Shown: piece by piece, positions 20,998 to 29,421 of the stretch | How positions within the stretch are numbered: position 1 is the first letter of the stretch | Layout: every line of letters begins with the position of its first letter | Origin: Pseudomonas sp. R28(2017) | GTDB lineage: Bacteria; Pseudomonadota; Gammaproteobacteria; Pseudomonadales; Pseudomonadaceae | DNA: 64,000 nucleotides | Direction of reading: 5' to 3' | Assembly: GCF_002112505.1 (NCBI RefSeq) | Contig: NZ_NEHW01000005.1 | Coordinates: 124,001-188,000, forward strand | Notes under the pieces: model-generated | Database searches by the model: none | Told to the model about the DNA's origin: nothing | Seen by the model: only the letters and a program-made list of their open reading frames with translations | Position numbers and translations under genes: made by a program

Positions 20998-22198
20998 GCA
21001 AGGCCTGAAGCAACCGGCTGCCCTCTGCCCGGGGGCAGTTCAGTTGCACCCGCTGCAGGCCCAGCCACCGGGCCATGCGCAGCAGATTAGCCGCCAGGGC
21101 TTGATAACCCTCTTCGTCCAACGCTATCGATTCCGCATGCACGGCGTGCACCGCCAGTTGCCCAAGGGCACGCTCGGCGCGCAGGTCCAGGCGCGCGGCA
21201 ATGCGCTCACGGTAAAGGAACGGCAGCACGTAGTAGCCGTAAACCCGCTTGTGCGCCGGGGTGTAGATTTCCAGGCGGTAATGGAAATCGAACAGCCGCT
21301 CGGTGCGGCTGCGCTCCCAGACCAGTGAATCGAACGGCGACAGCAGCGCGCTGGCCTCGATTCTGCGGGGGATGCGCGGTGTGCCGGCACTATAGGCGAG
21401 CTGTTTCCAGCCCTGCACCTCGACCGGCTGCAAGCGGCCATCGGCGACCAGCTCGTCGAGTGCCGCCCTGCCCTGACCGGGCTCAAGGCGGAAGTAGTCG
21501 CGCAGGTCGCGCTCGGTGGCCACACCCAGAGCTGTAGCCGCATGCAGCATCAGGCCTTGATGGGCTTCGGCTTCGCTCGGCAGCGCCTGATCGAGGATCG
21601 CCTTGGGCAACACCTTTTCCGGTACGTCGTAGAGCCGTTCGAAGCCGCGGCGCCCCGCCACCGTCACTTCACCGGCGGCGAACAGCCATTCCAGCGCATG
21701 CTTTTCTTCGCTCCAGTCCCACCATGGGCCGGCACGCTCCTGCCGGGTGGACAGGCTGCCCGCGCCCAGCGCGCCCTGTTCGCGCACGGCCGCCAGCACG
21801 CGGGCGATCACGTCCTGGCGTTCACGACCGAACTGCGCGAGCTGGCGGTAGATGCCGCGGCCATCGGCGGCATGGGCCATGCGCCAGCGCAGCAGTGGGT
21901 AGAGGTTGAGCGGTAACAGCGAAGCTTCGTGGCCCCAGTATTCGAACAGCTGGCGCTGGCGGCCACGGCCCCAGGCGAGCTGGTCGAGCATGGCCGGCGG
22001 GTAGTCGCCGAGGCGGGAGAACAGCGGCAGGTAGTGGGAGCGGACCACGGCGTTGACCGAGTCGATCTGCACGACGCCCAGGCGTTGCAGCATGCGCTTG
22101 AGTGCGGGCAGGGTCGGGCGTAATTCAGGCTGTTTGCCGAATCCTTGGGCAGACAGGACCAGGCGGCGGGCCTGTTTGATGGACAGCTTGAGCGGCAA
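20978..22198 (-). CDS. Winged-helix DNA-repair protein, YcaQ family
   Basis: 406 residues. Resembles the YcaQ/AlkX group of crosslink-unhooking DNA glycosylases: [15 protein letters not shown] start, [34 protein letters not shown] and [19 protein letters not shown]. The open frame continues upstream into a REP element, so I start at TTG 22198, which has AAGGAG 7 bp upstream and gives MPLKLSIKQ. Its last 20 bp overlap the end of the DAHP synthase gene. Confidence 0.82.
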   Translation of the reverse strand: MPLKLSIKQARRLVLSAQGFGKQPELRPTLPALKRMLQRLGVVQIDSVNAVVRSHYLPLFSRLGDYPPAMLDQLAWGRGRQRQLFEYWGHEASLLPLNLYPLLRWRMAHAADGRGIYRQLAQFGRERQDVIARVLAAVREQGALGAGSLSTRQERAGPWWDWSEEKHALEWLFAAGEVTVAGRRGFERLYDVPEKVLPKAILDQALPSEAEAHQGLMLHAATALGVATERDLRDYFRLEPGQGRAALDELVADGRLQPVEVQGWKQLAYSAGTPRIPRRIEASALLSPFDSLVWERSRTERLFDFHYRLEIYTPAHKRVYGYYVLPFLYRERIAARLDLRAERALGQLAVHAVHAESIALDEEGYQALAANLLRMARWLGLQRVQLNCPRAEGSRLLQALLSAAPA

Positions 22199-22225
22199 AC
22201 CTGATCTCCTTGTGGTGCCTGTAAT

Positions 22226-22318
22226 GGCCTCTTCGCGGGCAAGCCCGCTCCCACAGGTACTGCACAATGGCGAAAATTGTGCTGACCCTGTGGGAGCGGG
22301 CTTGCCCGCGAAGAGGCC
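22226..22318. repeat. REP pair 4 (upstream of the YcaQ-like gene)
   Basis: Inverted pair whose loop itself holds an inverted repeat, GCACAAT-(7)-ATTGTGC. Sits between two minus-strand genes, 28 bp before the YcaQ-like start codon, so it is transcribed in its leader if the promoter lies upstream. Confidence 0.95.
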
Positions 22319-22332
22319 ACTACAGGTTTAGC

Positions 22333-22551
22333 CTATTTACGCAAAGGGTCATCCCAGAAATGCCGGTCGGCCTCTTGCTGGATGTCCGCCCGGCTCAAGC
22401 CCAGGTCATGCAGGGTCGCATCACTCAGGCTGGCCAGTTCCTGACGCTGGCGGTACAGCTGCAGCCACCGGGCCGGACGGTCCAGGGCCACATGCCACAG
22501 GTGGTTCAGGGAAAAGGCAGGTTGCTGGATGCTGCTGACATGACCTTTCAT
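22333..22551 (-). CDS. DUF1127 small protein
   Basis: 72 residues. The C-terminal half LSDATLHDLGLSRADIQQE followed by ADRHFW is the DUF1127 signature, a small Arg-rich helical domain. Some DUF1127 proteins bind RNA or influence phosphate and carbon metabolism, but no role can be given here. ATG at 22551 lies 96 bp from the divergent LysR gene, a common regulator/target layout. Confidence 0.88.
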   Translation of the reverse strand: MKGHVSSIQQPAFSLNHLWHVALDRPARWLQLYRQRQELASLSDATLHDLGLSRADIQQEADRHFWDDPLRK

Positions 22552-22647
22552 CGTGAAGCCCTCCGTGTTGATGGCTTCAGTCTCTGCCCAGGCTTAAGAT
22601 CAATCCAACGAATGTTTCTGATGCCATGCATCTCGGAGATTGATGCA

Positions 22648-23499
22648 ATGTCCCAGTACCAGAGCCTTGATGCCGACGTGCTGCGCACCTTCGTCGCCAT
22701 CGCCGAGCAAGGTGGCTTCACCCGCGCCGGGGAAGTGGTCAACCGCACCCAGTCGGCGGTGAGCATGCAGATGAAACGCCTGGAAGAAGACATCCTGCAG
22801 CGCCAGCTGTTCGAACGCGACGGCCGCCAGGTCCGCCTTACCGCCGAAGGCCAGGTGCTGCTGGGCTACGCCCGGCGCATCCTCAAGCTGCATGGCGAGG
22901 TGTTCAACACCCTGCGCATGCCGCACATGGTCGGGATGGTGCGCATCGGCACGCCGGATGACTACGCCATGCGCTTTCTGCCGACCATCCTTTCGAGCTT
23001 TGCCCAGGCTTACCCGCTGGTCCAGGTGGAGGTGCATTGCGACTCGTCCAAGCAACTGATGCTGCGCCAGGACCTGGACCTGACCATCGTCACCCGCGAG
23101 CCGGGCAACGAGGTTGGCCAGCTGTTGCGCCAGGAGCGCCTGGTATGGGCCGCCGCCGAAGGCTTCTGCCCGCAGGAGCAGCGGCCAATGCCGCTGGCGC
23201 TGTTCAACACCGACTGCTTCTGCCGCGCCTGGACCTGCAATGCCCTGGAGGCCCAGGGCATCGATTACCGCATCGCCTACACCAGCCCCAGCCTGGCAGC
23301 GATTTTCGCCATCGTCACCGCAGGGCTGGCGGTGACCGCGCAATTGCAGAGCCTGGTCGGTGGCAACATCCGCATTCTCGGCGAAAACGAAGGCTTGCCG
23401 CAGTTGCCGGTGGCCAACGTGATGCTGCTACGCAACAGCCAGAGCCAGTCGCCGATCACCGACTGCATGGCCGATTACATCGTCGAAGGATTCATCTGA
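22648..23499 (+). CDS. LysR-family transcriptional regulator
   Basis: 283 residues. N-terminal winged HTH (about 6-65: VLRTFVAIAEQGGFTRAGE to LFERDG), then a periplasmic-binding-like effector domain (about 90-275). The HTH lacks the usual NxSQPAxS wording and has NRTQSAVSMQMKRLE. ATG at 22648 is chosen for the usual distance to the HTH, with GGAG 9 bp upstream; in-frame ATGs at 22621 and earlier are possible. Divergent from the DUF1127 gene. Confidence 0.88.
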   Translation: MSQYQSLDADVLRTFVAIAEQGGFTRAGEVVNRTQSAVSMQMKRLEEDILQRQLFERDGRQVRLTAEGQVLLGYARRILKLHGEVFNTLRMPHMVGMVRIGTPDDYAMRFLPTILSSFAQAYPLVQVEVHCDSSKQLMLRQDLDLTIVTREPGNEVGQLLRQERLVWAAAEGFCPQEQRPMPLALFNTDCFCRAWTCNALEAQGIDYRIAYTSPSLAAIFAIVTAGLAVTAQLQSLVGGNIRILGENEGLPQLPVANVMLLRNSQSQSPITDCMADYIVEGFI

Positions 23500-23522
23500 G
23501 CCGGGGCAGCTTCGCGATCCTT

Positions 23523-23562
23523 GAGCGGCCTCGTGTCGCGAAAGGGCCGCAAAGCGGCCCCG
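23523..23562 (-). repeat. Variant repeat, reverse copy of the alaA-terminator repeat
   Basis: GAGCGGCCTCGTGTCGCGAA, then GGGCCGC-AAA-GCGGCCC (23544-23560). Read on the minus strand it matches the unit at 13829-13872. It separates the convergent LysR and TSUP genes and may help end both. Confidence 0.7.
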
Positions 23563-23568
23563 GCGATC

Positions 23569-24318
23569 TCAAAGTTCAAACCCCAACATCACCGCACACA
23601 CCACCAGAAACACACAGAACATCGCCCGCAATACCTTCTCAGGCAGCGCATGGGCCAGTTTCACCCCCCAACTGATGCTCAGCAGCCCACCCACCGCCAA
23701 CGGAATGCCCACCCCCCAGTCGACACTGCGATGCACCCCATAGGTCACCAGCGTCACCAAGGTACTCGGTGCCGCCAGCGCCAGCGACAACCCCTGCGCC
23801 ACCACCTGGGTAGTGCCGAACACACTGGTCAGGATCGGCGTAGCCACCACCGCCCCGCCCACACCGAACAGGCCGCCCATGGTCCCGGCAAAACTGCCCA
23901 GCACACCCAGCCAAGGCCAGGCATAGCGCAGCTCGGCAGAGGGTGGCGAAACCTTGAGGAACATCCGCACCACGTTCCACACCGCCAGCGCCACCAGGAA
24001 GCCGACAAAGCCCAGGCGCATGGCGTGGGCATCGATGCCCACCGCCCAGATCGACCCCAGCCAGGCAAACAGGAAGCTGCACAGCGACAACGGCAAGGCA
24101 TGGCGCAGTTCGATGCGGTTGCGCTGGTGATAACGCCACAGGGCCAGTAACACGTTCGGCACCACCATCACCAGCGCCGTGCCCTGGGCCAGTTGCTGAT
24201 CAAGGCCGAACAACACCCCCAGCGCCGGGATGGCGATCAGCCCGCCGCCGATGCCGAACAACCCACCCATGGTGCCCAGGCCTGCGCCCAGCACGATATA
24301 CAACAACCACTCGATCAT
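23569..24318 (-). CDS. TSUP-family (TauE/SafE) permease
   Basis: 249 residues with about 8 membrane helices and the internal duplication usual for TSUP proteins: GTMGGLFGIGGGLIAIP near the start and GTMGGLFGVGGAVVATPI in the middle. The family moves sulfite, sulfonates or other organic anions across the inner membrane; the substrate is not evident. ATG at 24318 (MIEWLLYIV) is preferred over upstream in-frame sequence without coding character. Divergent from a LysR gene that may control it. Confidence 0.88.
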   Translation of the reverse strand: MIEWLLYIVLGAGLGTMGGLFGIGGGLIAIPALGVLFGLDQQLAQGTALVMVVPNVLLALWRYHQRNRIELRHALPLSLCSFLFAWLGSIWAVGIDAHAMRLGFVGFLVALAVWNVVRMFLKVSPPSAELRYAWPWLGVLGSFAGTMGGLFGVGGAVVATPILTSVFGTTQVVAQGLSLALAAPSTLVTLVTYGVHRSVDWGVGIPLAVGGLLSISWGVKLAHALPEKVLRAMFCVFLVVCAVMLGFEL

Positions 24319-24405
24319 CAGGGTCTCACCCGCCTGTTTTGAATGCGAGCATGCTAACGATTGCGGGCTGGCAGGGAAACGCACAGCAACGCACAATGGC
24401 TGTGC

Positions 24406-24420
24406 GCTTTTCGCAAAAGC
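24406..24420. promoter_or_regulatory. Palindrome in the TSUP/LysR intergenic space
   Basis: GCTTTT-CGC-AAAAGC, perfect 6-bp arms, 38 bp before the LysR ATG and 87 bp from the TSUP start. Possible regulator site; short, so weak. Confidence 0.3.
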
Positions 24421-24458
24421 AAAAGTGCAAAACTACCCGTCGAAGACACACAGTGACC

Positions 24459-25415
24459 ATGAGCCCCGATACCCTCACCGACCAGTTGAGCCTGTTCCTC
24501 GACGTGCTGGAAACCGGCAGTTTCTCTGCCGCCGCCCGCCGCCATCCGCTGACCCCCTCCGCCGTGGCCAGGCGCATCGACAACCTGGAGAACGCCGTCG
24601 GCAGCCGCCTGTTCACCCGCAGCACGCACGCCGTGCGCGCCACCCCGGCAGGCCATGCCTTCGCCGAGCGCGCCCGGCGCATCATCGAGGAGCTGCGCCT
24701 GGCCCGTGCCGAGGCGGTATCGCTGAGCAATGCCCCGGAAGGCCTGATCCGCATCGACGCCCCGGCCGCCTTCGGCCGCCGTCACCTGGCACCGGCGATC
24801 GCCGACTTCCTGGTGGCCTATCCGGGGCTGGACGTGCAACTGCGGCTGATCGACAGCTTCGTCGACCTGCATGGCAGCCACCTGGGTGAGGTCGATCTGG
24901 TGCTGCGCGCCGGCCCCCTGGCCGACACCCGCCTGGTCGCGACAAAACTGGCGCACATGGTGCGCATCGCCTGCGCCAGCCCTGCCTACCTGGCCAGCCG
25001 CGGCATACCCAGTTGCCCCAGCGAGCTGCCCGGCCACGACGGCCTCGACTGGGACGGCCTGGCGCCACCGTTCGCCTGGCGTTTCGCGGTCGACGGGCAG
25101 ATGCGCCTGTACCGCCCGGCACGCATGCGCATGGCCGCCAACAACGCCGAGACCCTGCTGTTCGGCGCCCTCGCCGGCCTCGGCATCGCCCACCTGCCGA
25201 CCTGGCTGATCAGCGACTACCTGCTGCGCGGCGAGCTGGTGCCGCTGTTCTGCGACAACGGCCTGCCCGACGCCGAAACCAGTGGCATTTATGCACTGCG
25301 CCTTGAACATGAAACGAACTCTCGCAGCCGTTTGCTGCTCGAATTCCTCAAGAGCCGCTTCAGCCCGGTGCCACCCTGGGACCTGGCGCTGCGCAGTGAA
25401 CTGCGCTGGCAGTAA
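24459..25415 (+). CDS. LysR-family transcriptional regulator
   Basis: 318 residues. HTH at about 8-67 (LFLDVLETGSFSAAAR, SAVARRIDNLENAVGSRLF), effector domain of about 90-300. The pattern resembles the DsdC/CrgA-like branch (RLIDSFVDLHGSHLGEVDLVLRAG). ATG at 24459 has no strong SD. Divergent from the TSUP permease, which it may regulate. Confidence 0.9.
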   Translation: MSPDTLTDQLSLFLDVLETGSFSAAARRHPLTPSAVARRIDNLENAVGSRLFTRSTHAVRATPAGHAFAERARRIIEELRLARAEAVSLSNAPEGLIRIDAPAAFGRRHLAPAIADFLVAYPGLDVQLRLIDSFVDLHGSHLGEVDLVLRAGPLADTRLVATKLAHMVRIACASPAYLASRGIPSCPSELPGHDGLDWDGLAPPFAWRFAVDGQMRLYRPARMRMAANNAETLLFGALAGLGIAHLPTWLISDYLLRGELVPLFCDNGLPDAETSGIYALRLEHETNSRSRLLLEFLKSRFSPVPPWDLALRSELRWQ

Positions 25416-25470
25416 GCGCCCACACCTTCAGCGTGCTAGATTTCTCCATTGATGACATTCAAGGACCTGC

Positions 25471-25926
25471 ATGAACGCCAACGCCCAAGCTTCCTGTGAC
25501 GAGCTGCTGCTGGACAACCAGGTCTGCTTCGCCCTGCACTCCACCTCGTTGCTGATGACCAAGGTCTACAAGCCGCTGCTGCAAGCGCTGGGCCTGACCT
25601 ACCCGCAGTACCTGGCCATGCTGGTGCTGTGGGAGCAGGACGGCCTGACCGTAGGCGAAATCAGCCAGCACCTGCTGACCGACCCTGGCTCGCTCACCCC
25701 CCTGCTCAAGCGCCTGGAAAGCGAAGGCCTGCTGCAGCGCAACCGCAGCCGCGAGGATGAGCGGGTGGTGCTGGTGCAACTGACCGACAAGGGCCGCGCC
25801 TTGCAGCAGCAGGCCCGGGAAGTGCCGCAGTGCATCCTCAAGGCCAGCGGCCGCAGCCTCGAACGCCTGCAGCAGTTGCAGGCGGACTTGCTGGAGCTGC
25901 GCGACAGCCTGCAAAAAAACCTCTGA
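25471..25926 (+). CDS. ohrR: Organic-hydroperoxide-sensing MarR repressor OhrR
   Basis: 151 residues. MarR fold with winged HTH at about 55-105. Cys19 (DNQVCFALHS) matches the peroxide-sensing cysteine and Cys121 (PQCILKAS) the resolving one, so this is a two-Cys OhrR. Oxidation by organic hydroperoxides releases it from DNA. It lies 141 bp upstream of ohr in the same direction, with a repeat-bearing promoter in between, the standard ohrR-ohr arrangement. Confidence 0.93.
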   Translation: MNANAQASCDELLLDNQVCFALHSTSLLMTKVYKPLLQALGLTYPQYLAMLVLWEQDGLTVGEISQHLLTDPGSLTPLLKRLESEGLLQRNRSREDERVVLVQLTDKGRALQQQAREVPQCILKASGRSLERLQQLQADLLELRDSLQKNL

Positions 25927-25973
25927 CGGCTACGCTGTGTGATGCCCGTTCGGACGAGCGGTGAAGATTTATC

Positions 25974-26002
25974 TTGCGCACTAACTAATTGCGCGCTAAT
26001 TT
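25974..26002 (+). promoter_or_regulatory. ohr promoter overlapped by likely OhrR operator
   Basis: TTGCGC (25974-25979), 17-bp spacer and TAATTT (25997-26002) form a promoter. TTGCGCACTAA (25974) and TTGCGCGCTAA (25989) are near-identical direct repeats with a 15-bp period covering it. OhrR binding here would block RNA polymerase. Confidence 0.6.
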
Positions 26003-26067
26003 AAATCCCGTACTCACATGACGCCACCTGATGACCAGGGGCGCACAGCACACTAGCGAGGCTCAAG

Positions 26068-26496
26068 ATGCAAAAGGTCACTCCGCTGTACATCGCAGAA
26101 GCCACCTCCACCGGCGGTCGCGACGGCAAATCCCGCTCCAGCGACGGCAAACTGGAAGTCAAGCTGAGCACCCCCAAGGAACTCGGCGGCGCCGGTGGTG
26201 ACGGCACCAACCCTGAGCAGATGTTCGCCGCCGGCTACTCGGCCTGCTTCATCGGCGCGCTGAAGTTCGTCGCCGGCCAGGAGAAGAAAGCCCTGCCTGC
26301 GGATGCCTCGATCACCGCCAATGTCGGTATCGGCCAGATCCCCGGTGGTTTCGGCCTGGACATCGACCTGCACATCAACCTGCCGGGCCTGGCCCAGGCC
26401 GATGCCGAAGGGTTGGTGGAGAAGGCCCACAAGGTCTGCCCGTACTCCAACGCCACCCGCGGCAATGTGGATGTTCGGTTGCACGTGACCGTGTAA
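26068..26496 (+). CDS. ohr: Organic hydroperoxide resistance protein Ohr
   Basis: 142 residues. Lipoyl-dependent peroxidase of the Ohr/OsmC family. The active pair is Cys60 (GYSACFIGAL) and Cys124 (HKVCPYSNATRGN), the same numbering as P. aeruginosa Ohr. Detoxifies fatty-acid and other organic hydroperoxides in the cytosol. Ends in a strong bidirectional terminator shared with efp. Confidence 0.96.
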   Translation: MQKVTPLYIAEATSTGGRDGKSRSSDGKLEVKLSTPKELGGAGGDGTNPEQMFAAGYSACFIGALKFVAGQEKKALPADASITANVGIGQIPGGFGLDIDLHINLPGLAQADAEGLVEKAHKVCPYSNATRGNVDVRLHVTV

Positions 26497-26507
26497 ATCA
26501 CAGGCAT

Positions 26508-26536
26508 AAAAAAACCCGGCCAAGGCCGGGTTTTTT
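26508..26536. terminator. Bidirectional terminator between ohr and efp
   Basis: Seven A, CCCGGCC-AA-GGCCGGG, six T: a perfect 7-bp stem with a T-run in both directions, between convergent genes. Confidence 0.93.
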
Positions 26537-26553
26537 GCGTTTCGCAAGAAGGA

Positions 26554-27123
26554 TTACTTCTTGGAGCGGCCTTTGAAGCTGTTGTCGCGAGTGTCGATGT
26601 CGATCCACTCGTCGATCTGGATGAAGTCGGCAACCTGGATCTCGGTGCCGTTCTTCAGCTTGGCAGGCTTCATGACCTTGCCCGAGGTATCGCCGCGTGC
26701 AGCGTTCTCGGTGTAGACAACCTGACGGCTGATGGTGGTCGGCAGTTCAACCGATACCAGGCGGCCTTCGAAGAACACGGCTTCGCAGACGTCTTCCATG
26801 CCTTCTTCGATGTACGGCAGAACGGCGTCGATGTCTTCGGCGTTCAGTTCGTACATGGTGTAGTCAGTGGTGTCCATGAAGGTATACGAGTCACCGCTGA
26901 TGAACGACAGGGTCGCTTCTTTGCGATCCAGGATCACGTCGTCCAGCTTGTCGTCTGCACCGTAGACGGTTTCAGTCTTGTAGCCGGTCAGCAGGTTTTT
27001 CAGCTTGGTCTTCATGATCGCGCTGTTGCGACCCGACTTGGTGAACTCGGCTTTCTGAACCAGCCACGGGTCGTTGTCGATCCGCAGTACGGTACCGGGT
27101 TTCAGTTCTTTACCAGTTTTCAT
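26554..27123 (-). CDS. efp: Translation elongation factor P (rhamnosylated type)
   Basis: 189 residues, three beta-barrel domains. Relieves ribosome stalling at polyproline. The tip of domain I carries Arg32 in KSGRNSA, the residue rhamnosylated by EarP in Pseudomonas, instead of the lysine used by EpmA-type EF-P. Signature region near the C-terminus: [18 protein letters not shown]. Second gene of an earP-efp unit, 48 bp after earP. Confidence 0.97.
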   Translation of the reverse strand: MKTGKELKPGTVLRIDNDPWLVQKAEFTKSGRNSAIMKTKLKNLLTGYKTETVYGADDKLDDVILDRKEATLSFISGDSYTFMDTTDYTMYELNAEDIDAVLPYIEEGMEDVCEAVFFEGRLVSVELPTTISRQVVYTENAARGDTSGKVMKPAKLKNGTEIQVADFIQIDEWIDIDTRDNSFKGRSKK

Positions 27124-27171
27124 TACGAAGTATCCGAATCTGGATGGATTTATAAAAATCGAGGCCGCATA

Positions 27172-28305
27172 TCATAGCCAATTTCGGTAAAACTGTACCA
27201 GCGCCTTGGCAAGGTCCGGCCGAGCGGCCTGACTCACTGCCCAATCAGCGGCGTGCTGTTGCAGTTCCGCCCAGTGTTTGCGGGCACCTTGCCAGGCCGC
27301 GTGCATGTCACGGTCCATGTTCCACGCACGCCACAGGGCCATCAGCGCCTCGCCGGCAGCGTCCGACAGGCCCTGCCGATAATGGGCGAGGAAGGCCTCG
27401 AGCTTTTCCCAGTGGGCATTCTCGTCCTGCACATAGATGTGCCACAACATCGGCCGGCCAGCCCACTGGGCGCGCACGAACGAATCTTCCCCGCGCACGG
27501 CGTTGAAATCGCAGCTCCACAGCAGGCGGTCATAATCGTCCTGGCTGACGAACGGCAGGACCTGCACCGTCAAGGTGCCACGCTGGTGCACATCGCCGGC
27601 TTGCAAGGCCTGCTCACCGAGCCAGGCGCCGAGGTCGCCGAGAATGCGCCCTTGCGGGACCAGGAGGTGGACCGGGTCGGCATCCTCGACCAGCGCGTCG
27701 AGCCAACGGCCCAGTTGCCCGTTTTCGTAGGCGAACAGCGACATCAGCAGCGCACCGGGCTGCGCGTGCACACCCAGGCCCTGGAGAAACGCCGCACGCG
27801 CCTCGGTCGATTGCTCGAAGGCCTGCCGGCGCGGCAGCAGGCTGGCCTCGCGCAACAGCCCGCCGGTCTTGTCGGTGAACCCCGGAAAGAAAAACACCTT
27901 GCGCAGGCCATTGGGCTGGGGCGATGGCAAGCCATGGCAACCTTCCACCCAGTCCTCGGCACTGAGGTATTCCAGGTTCAGCCACAGCACTGGCGAGGAG
28001 CGTACGCGCATCGCTTCGACGTAGTCTGCCGGCAGCTGGCAGGCAAAGGCACCGATCACCACATCCGCCGGCGCCACGGGCTGCCATTCGGCGGCCCAGG
28101 CACGCACCTCGACACCCTGCTGCCACTGCTGCTCGGCATCGGCGGAGGCGCCCGGGCACAGCGGCACGAAGGCGTTCAGGTCGTCCACCCACAGGCGCAC
28201 CGCCAGGTCGTGCTCGGCCACCAGTTGCCGGGCCAGGCGCCAGGTCACGCCGATATCGCCATAGTTGTCGACGACGCTGCAGAAAATGTCCCAGGTGGTT
28301 TTCAT
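27172..28305 (-). CDS. earP: EF-P arginine rhamnosyltransferase EarP
   Basis: 377 residues, the length of P. putida EarP. Inverting glycosyltransferase that moves rhamnose from dTDP-rhamnose to EF-P Arg32. The residues reported as essential are present: Asp13 and Asp17 (VVDNYGDIGVTWR) and Glu273 (VRGEDSFVRAQ). ATG at 28305 gives MKTTWDIFCS; upstream in-frame sequence is not coding. Transcribed ahead of efp, which pairs enzyme and substrate. Confidence 0.95.
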   Translation of the reverse strand: MKTTWDIFCSVVDNYGDIGVTWRLARQLVAEHDLAVRLWVDDLNAFVPLCPGASADAEQQWQQGVEVRAWAAEWQPVAPADVVIGAFACQLPADYVEAMRVRSSPVLWLNLEYLSAEDWVEGCHGLPSPQPNGLRKVFFFPGFTDKTGGLLREASLLPRRQAFEQSTEARAAFLQGLGVHAQPGALLMSLFAYENGQLGRWLDALVEDADPVHLLVPQGRILGDLGAWLGEQALQAGDVHQRGTLTVQVLPFVSQDDYDRLLWSCDFNAVRGEDSFVRAQWAGRPMLWHIYVQDENAHWEKLEAFLAHYRQGLSDAAGEALMALWRAWNMDRDMHAAWQGARKHWAELQQHAADWAVSQAARPDLAKALVQFYRNWL

Positions 28306-28435
28306 GTGCCCTGTCTCGCCCTGCGCAAAAACCGCGAATTCTGCGGATAAATTGTCGCCGACAAAAGCACCGCACGGCAAAAACCCTGGCGCCATGCGAC
28401 AATGGCCCCCTCGCCCGCCCTGCCAGGAGGCCGCC

Positions 28436-28834
28436 ATGCCCCGCCACCGTGAACTGAAGATCACCCTCAAACCGCTGCAGCTGATTTTCTGCGTGGCCTT
28501 TGGCCTGTGGCTCGGCGCCGTGGCGATCGCCCTGAGCCTTTGGCTGGCCCTGCAGCTGTGGCCGGAACAGGTGGAACCGGTGGCCCAGGCAGTGGCACCG
28601 GCCTACAGCAAGCCGCCAGCGGCGGCGACACCGGCACAGCCGCAGGACGCGCAAAGCGAGATGTTCGAGCGATACAAGGACATCCTGCACAAACAGGAAA
28701 TCCAGCAGGCCGCCGAGGCGGCCCAAGGCAACCCGCGCAACCTCAACAGCCCCAAGTGCCAGTTCTGGCTTGCGCAAAACCGCACCGCGCCGACCGACAA
28801 GAGCCAGGCCAACGTCCTGGAGTTCTGTTACTGA
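28436..28834 (+). CDS. Small single-span membrane protein
   Basis: 132 residues, not recognised. ATG at 28436 follows a strong SD (AGGAGG). One membrane helix at about 15-40 (LIFCVAFGLWLGAVAIALSL), a Pro/Ala/Gln-rich linker, then a soluble C-terminal part with two cysteines (SPKCQFWLAQNRT and the terminal EFCY) that could form a disulfide if periplasmic. Stop lies 2 bp before the GreA/B-like gene, so both are probably co-translated. Confidence 0.75.
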   Translation: MPRHRELKITLKPLQLIFCVAFGLWLGAVAIALSLWLALQLWPEQVEPVAQAVAPAYSKPPAAATPAQPQDAQSEMFERYKDILHKQEIQQAAEAAQGNPRNLNSPKCQFWLAQNRTAPTDKSQANVLEFCY

Positions 28835-28836
28835 CC

Positions 28837-29307
28837 ATGGACAAGGCCACCCTGCTCACGCGCATCGTCGCGGCCCTGGAAACCGACATGGAGGTATTGC
28901 GCCGCGCAGCCCAGACCGCCTACGAGGCGGCCACCGCCGAAGAGAACATCGCCGAGAACAAGTACGACACGCTCGGGCTGGAGGCGTCGTACCTGGCCAC
29001 CGGGCAGGCACGGCGCACGGCCGAAATTCGCCAGGCACTGCTGACTTACCAGCAGTTGCTGCTGCGCGAGTACGACCCGGCGCGGGGGGTGCAGGTGAGC
29101 AACCTGGTGACGCTGGAGGATGAGGATGGAGGGCAGCGCTTGCTGTTCCTCGGGCCTGAGGCGGCGGGACTGAAGATTGGCGAAGGGGATGAACGGGTGA
29201 CCGTGATTACCCCGCGCTCACCCCTGGGGCAGCAACTGGTGGGCAAGAAGGTCGAGGATGAGGTGAAGCACGGGGCCCAGCTTTTCTACATCATCGATGT
29301 TGCCTGA
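28837..29307 (+). CDS. GreA/GreB-family transcript-cleavage-like factor
   Basis: 156 residues. The N-terminal half is coiled coil (about 1-75), the C-terminal half a GreA/B-type FKBP-like domain (VTVITPRSPLGQQLVGKKV, about 120-139). GreA and GreB bind the RNA polymerase secondary channel and restart backtracked complexes using acidic residues at the coiled-coil tip; here the tip region reads EENIAENKYDT, acidic. It could be a third Gre-type factor or a competitor of them. Downstream partner of the small membrane protein. Confidence 0.8.
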   Translation: MDKATLLTRIVAALETDMEVLRRAAQTAYEAATAEENIAENKYDTLGLEASYLATGQARRTAEIRQALLTYQQLLLREYDPARGVQVSNLVTLEDEDGGQRLLFLGPEAAGLKIGEGDERVTVITPRSPLGQQLVGKKVEDEVKHGAQLFYIIDVA

Positions 29308-29310
29308 CAG

Positions 29311-29403
29311 GGCCCTTTCGCGGGCTCGCCCGCGCCCACAGGCATCGCACAATGCCCGAGACCGTGGTGACACTGTGGGAGCGGGCTTGCCCGCGAAAGG
29401 GCC
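29311..29403. repeat. REP pair 5 (convergent gene ends)
   Basis: Left unit has a CTCGCC core and GCGCCCACAGG arm, right unit is standard; both use the CCCTTTCGCGGG outer arm rather than CTCTTCGCGGG. Between the Gre-like and LysR genes. Confidence 0.93.
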
Positions 29404-29421
29404 GGCACTGGCGACACACCT

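Noticed and set aside
22199..22267. N-terminal extension of the YcaQ-like protein (MCSTCGSGLAREEA)
   Set aside because: This part is translated REP sequence; similar false extensions occur at 33061 and 48519-48581.
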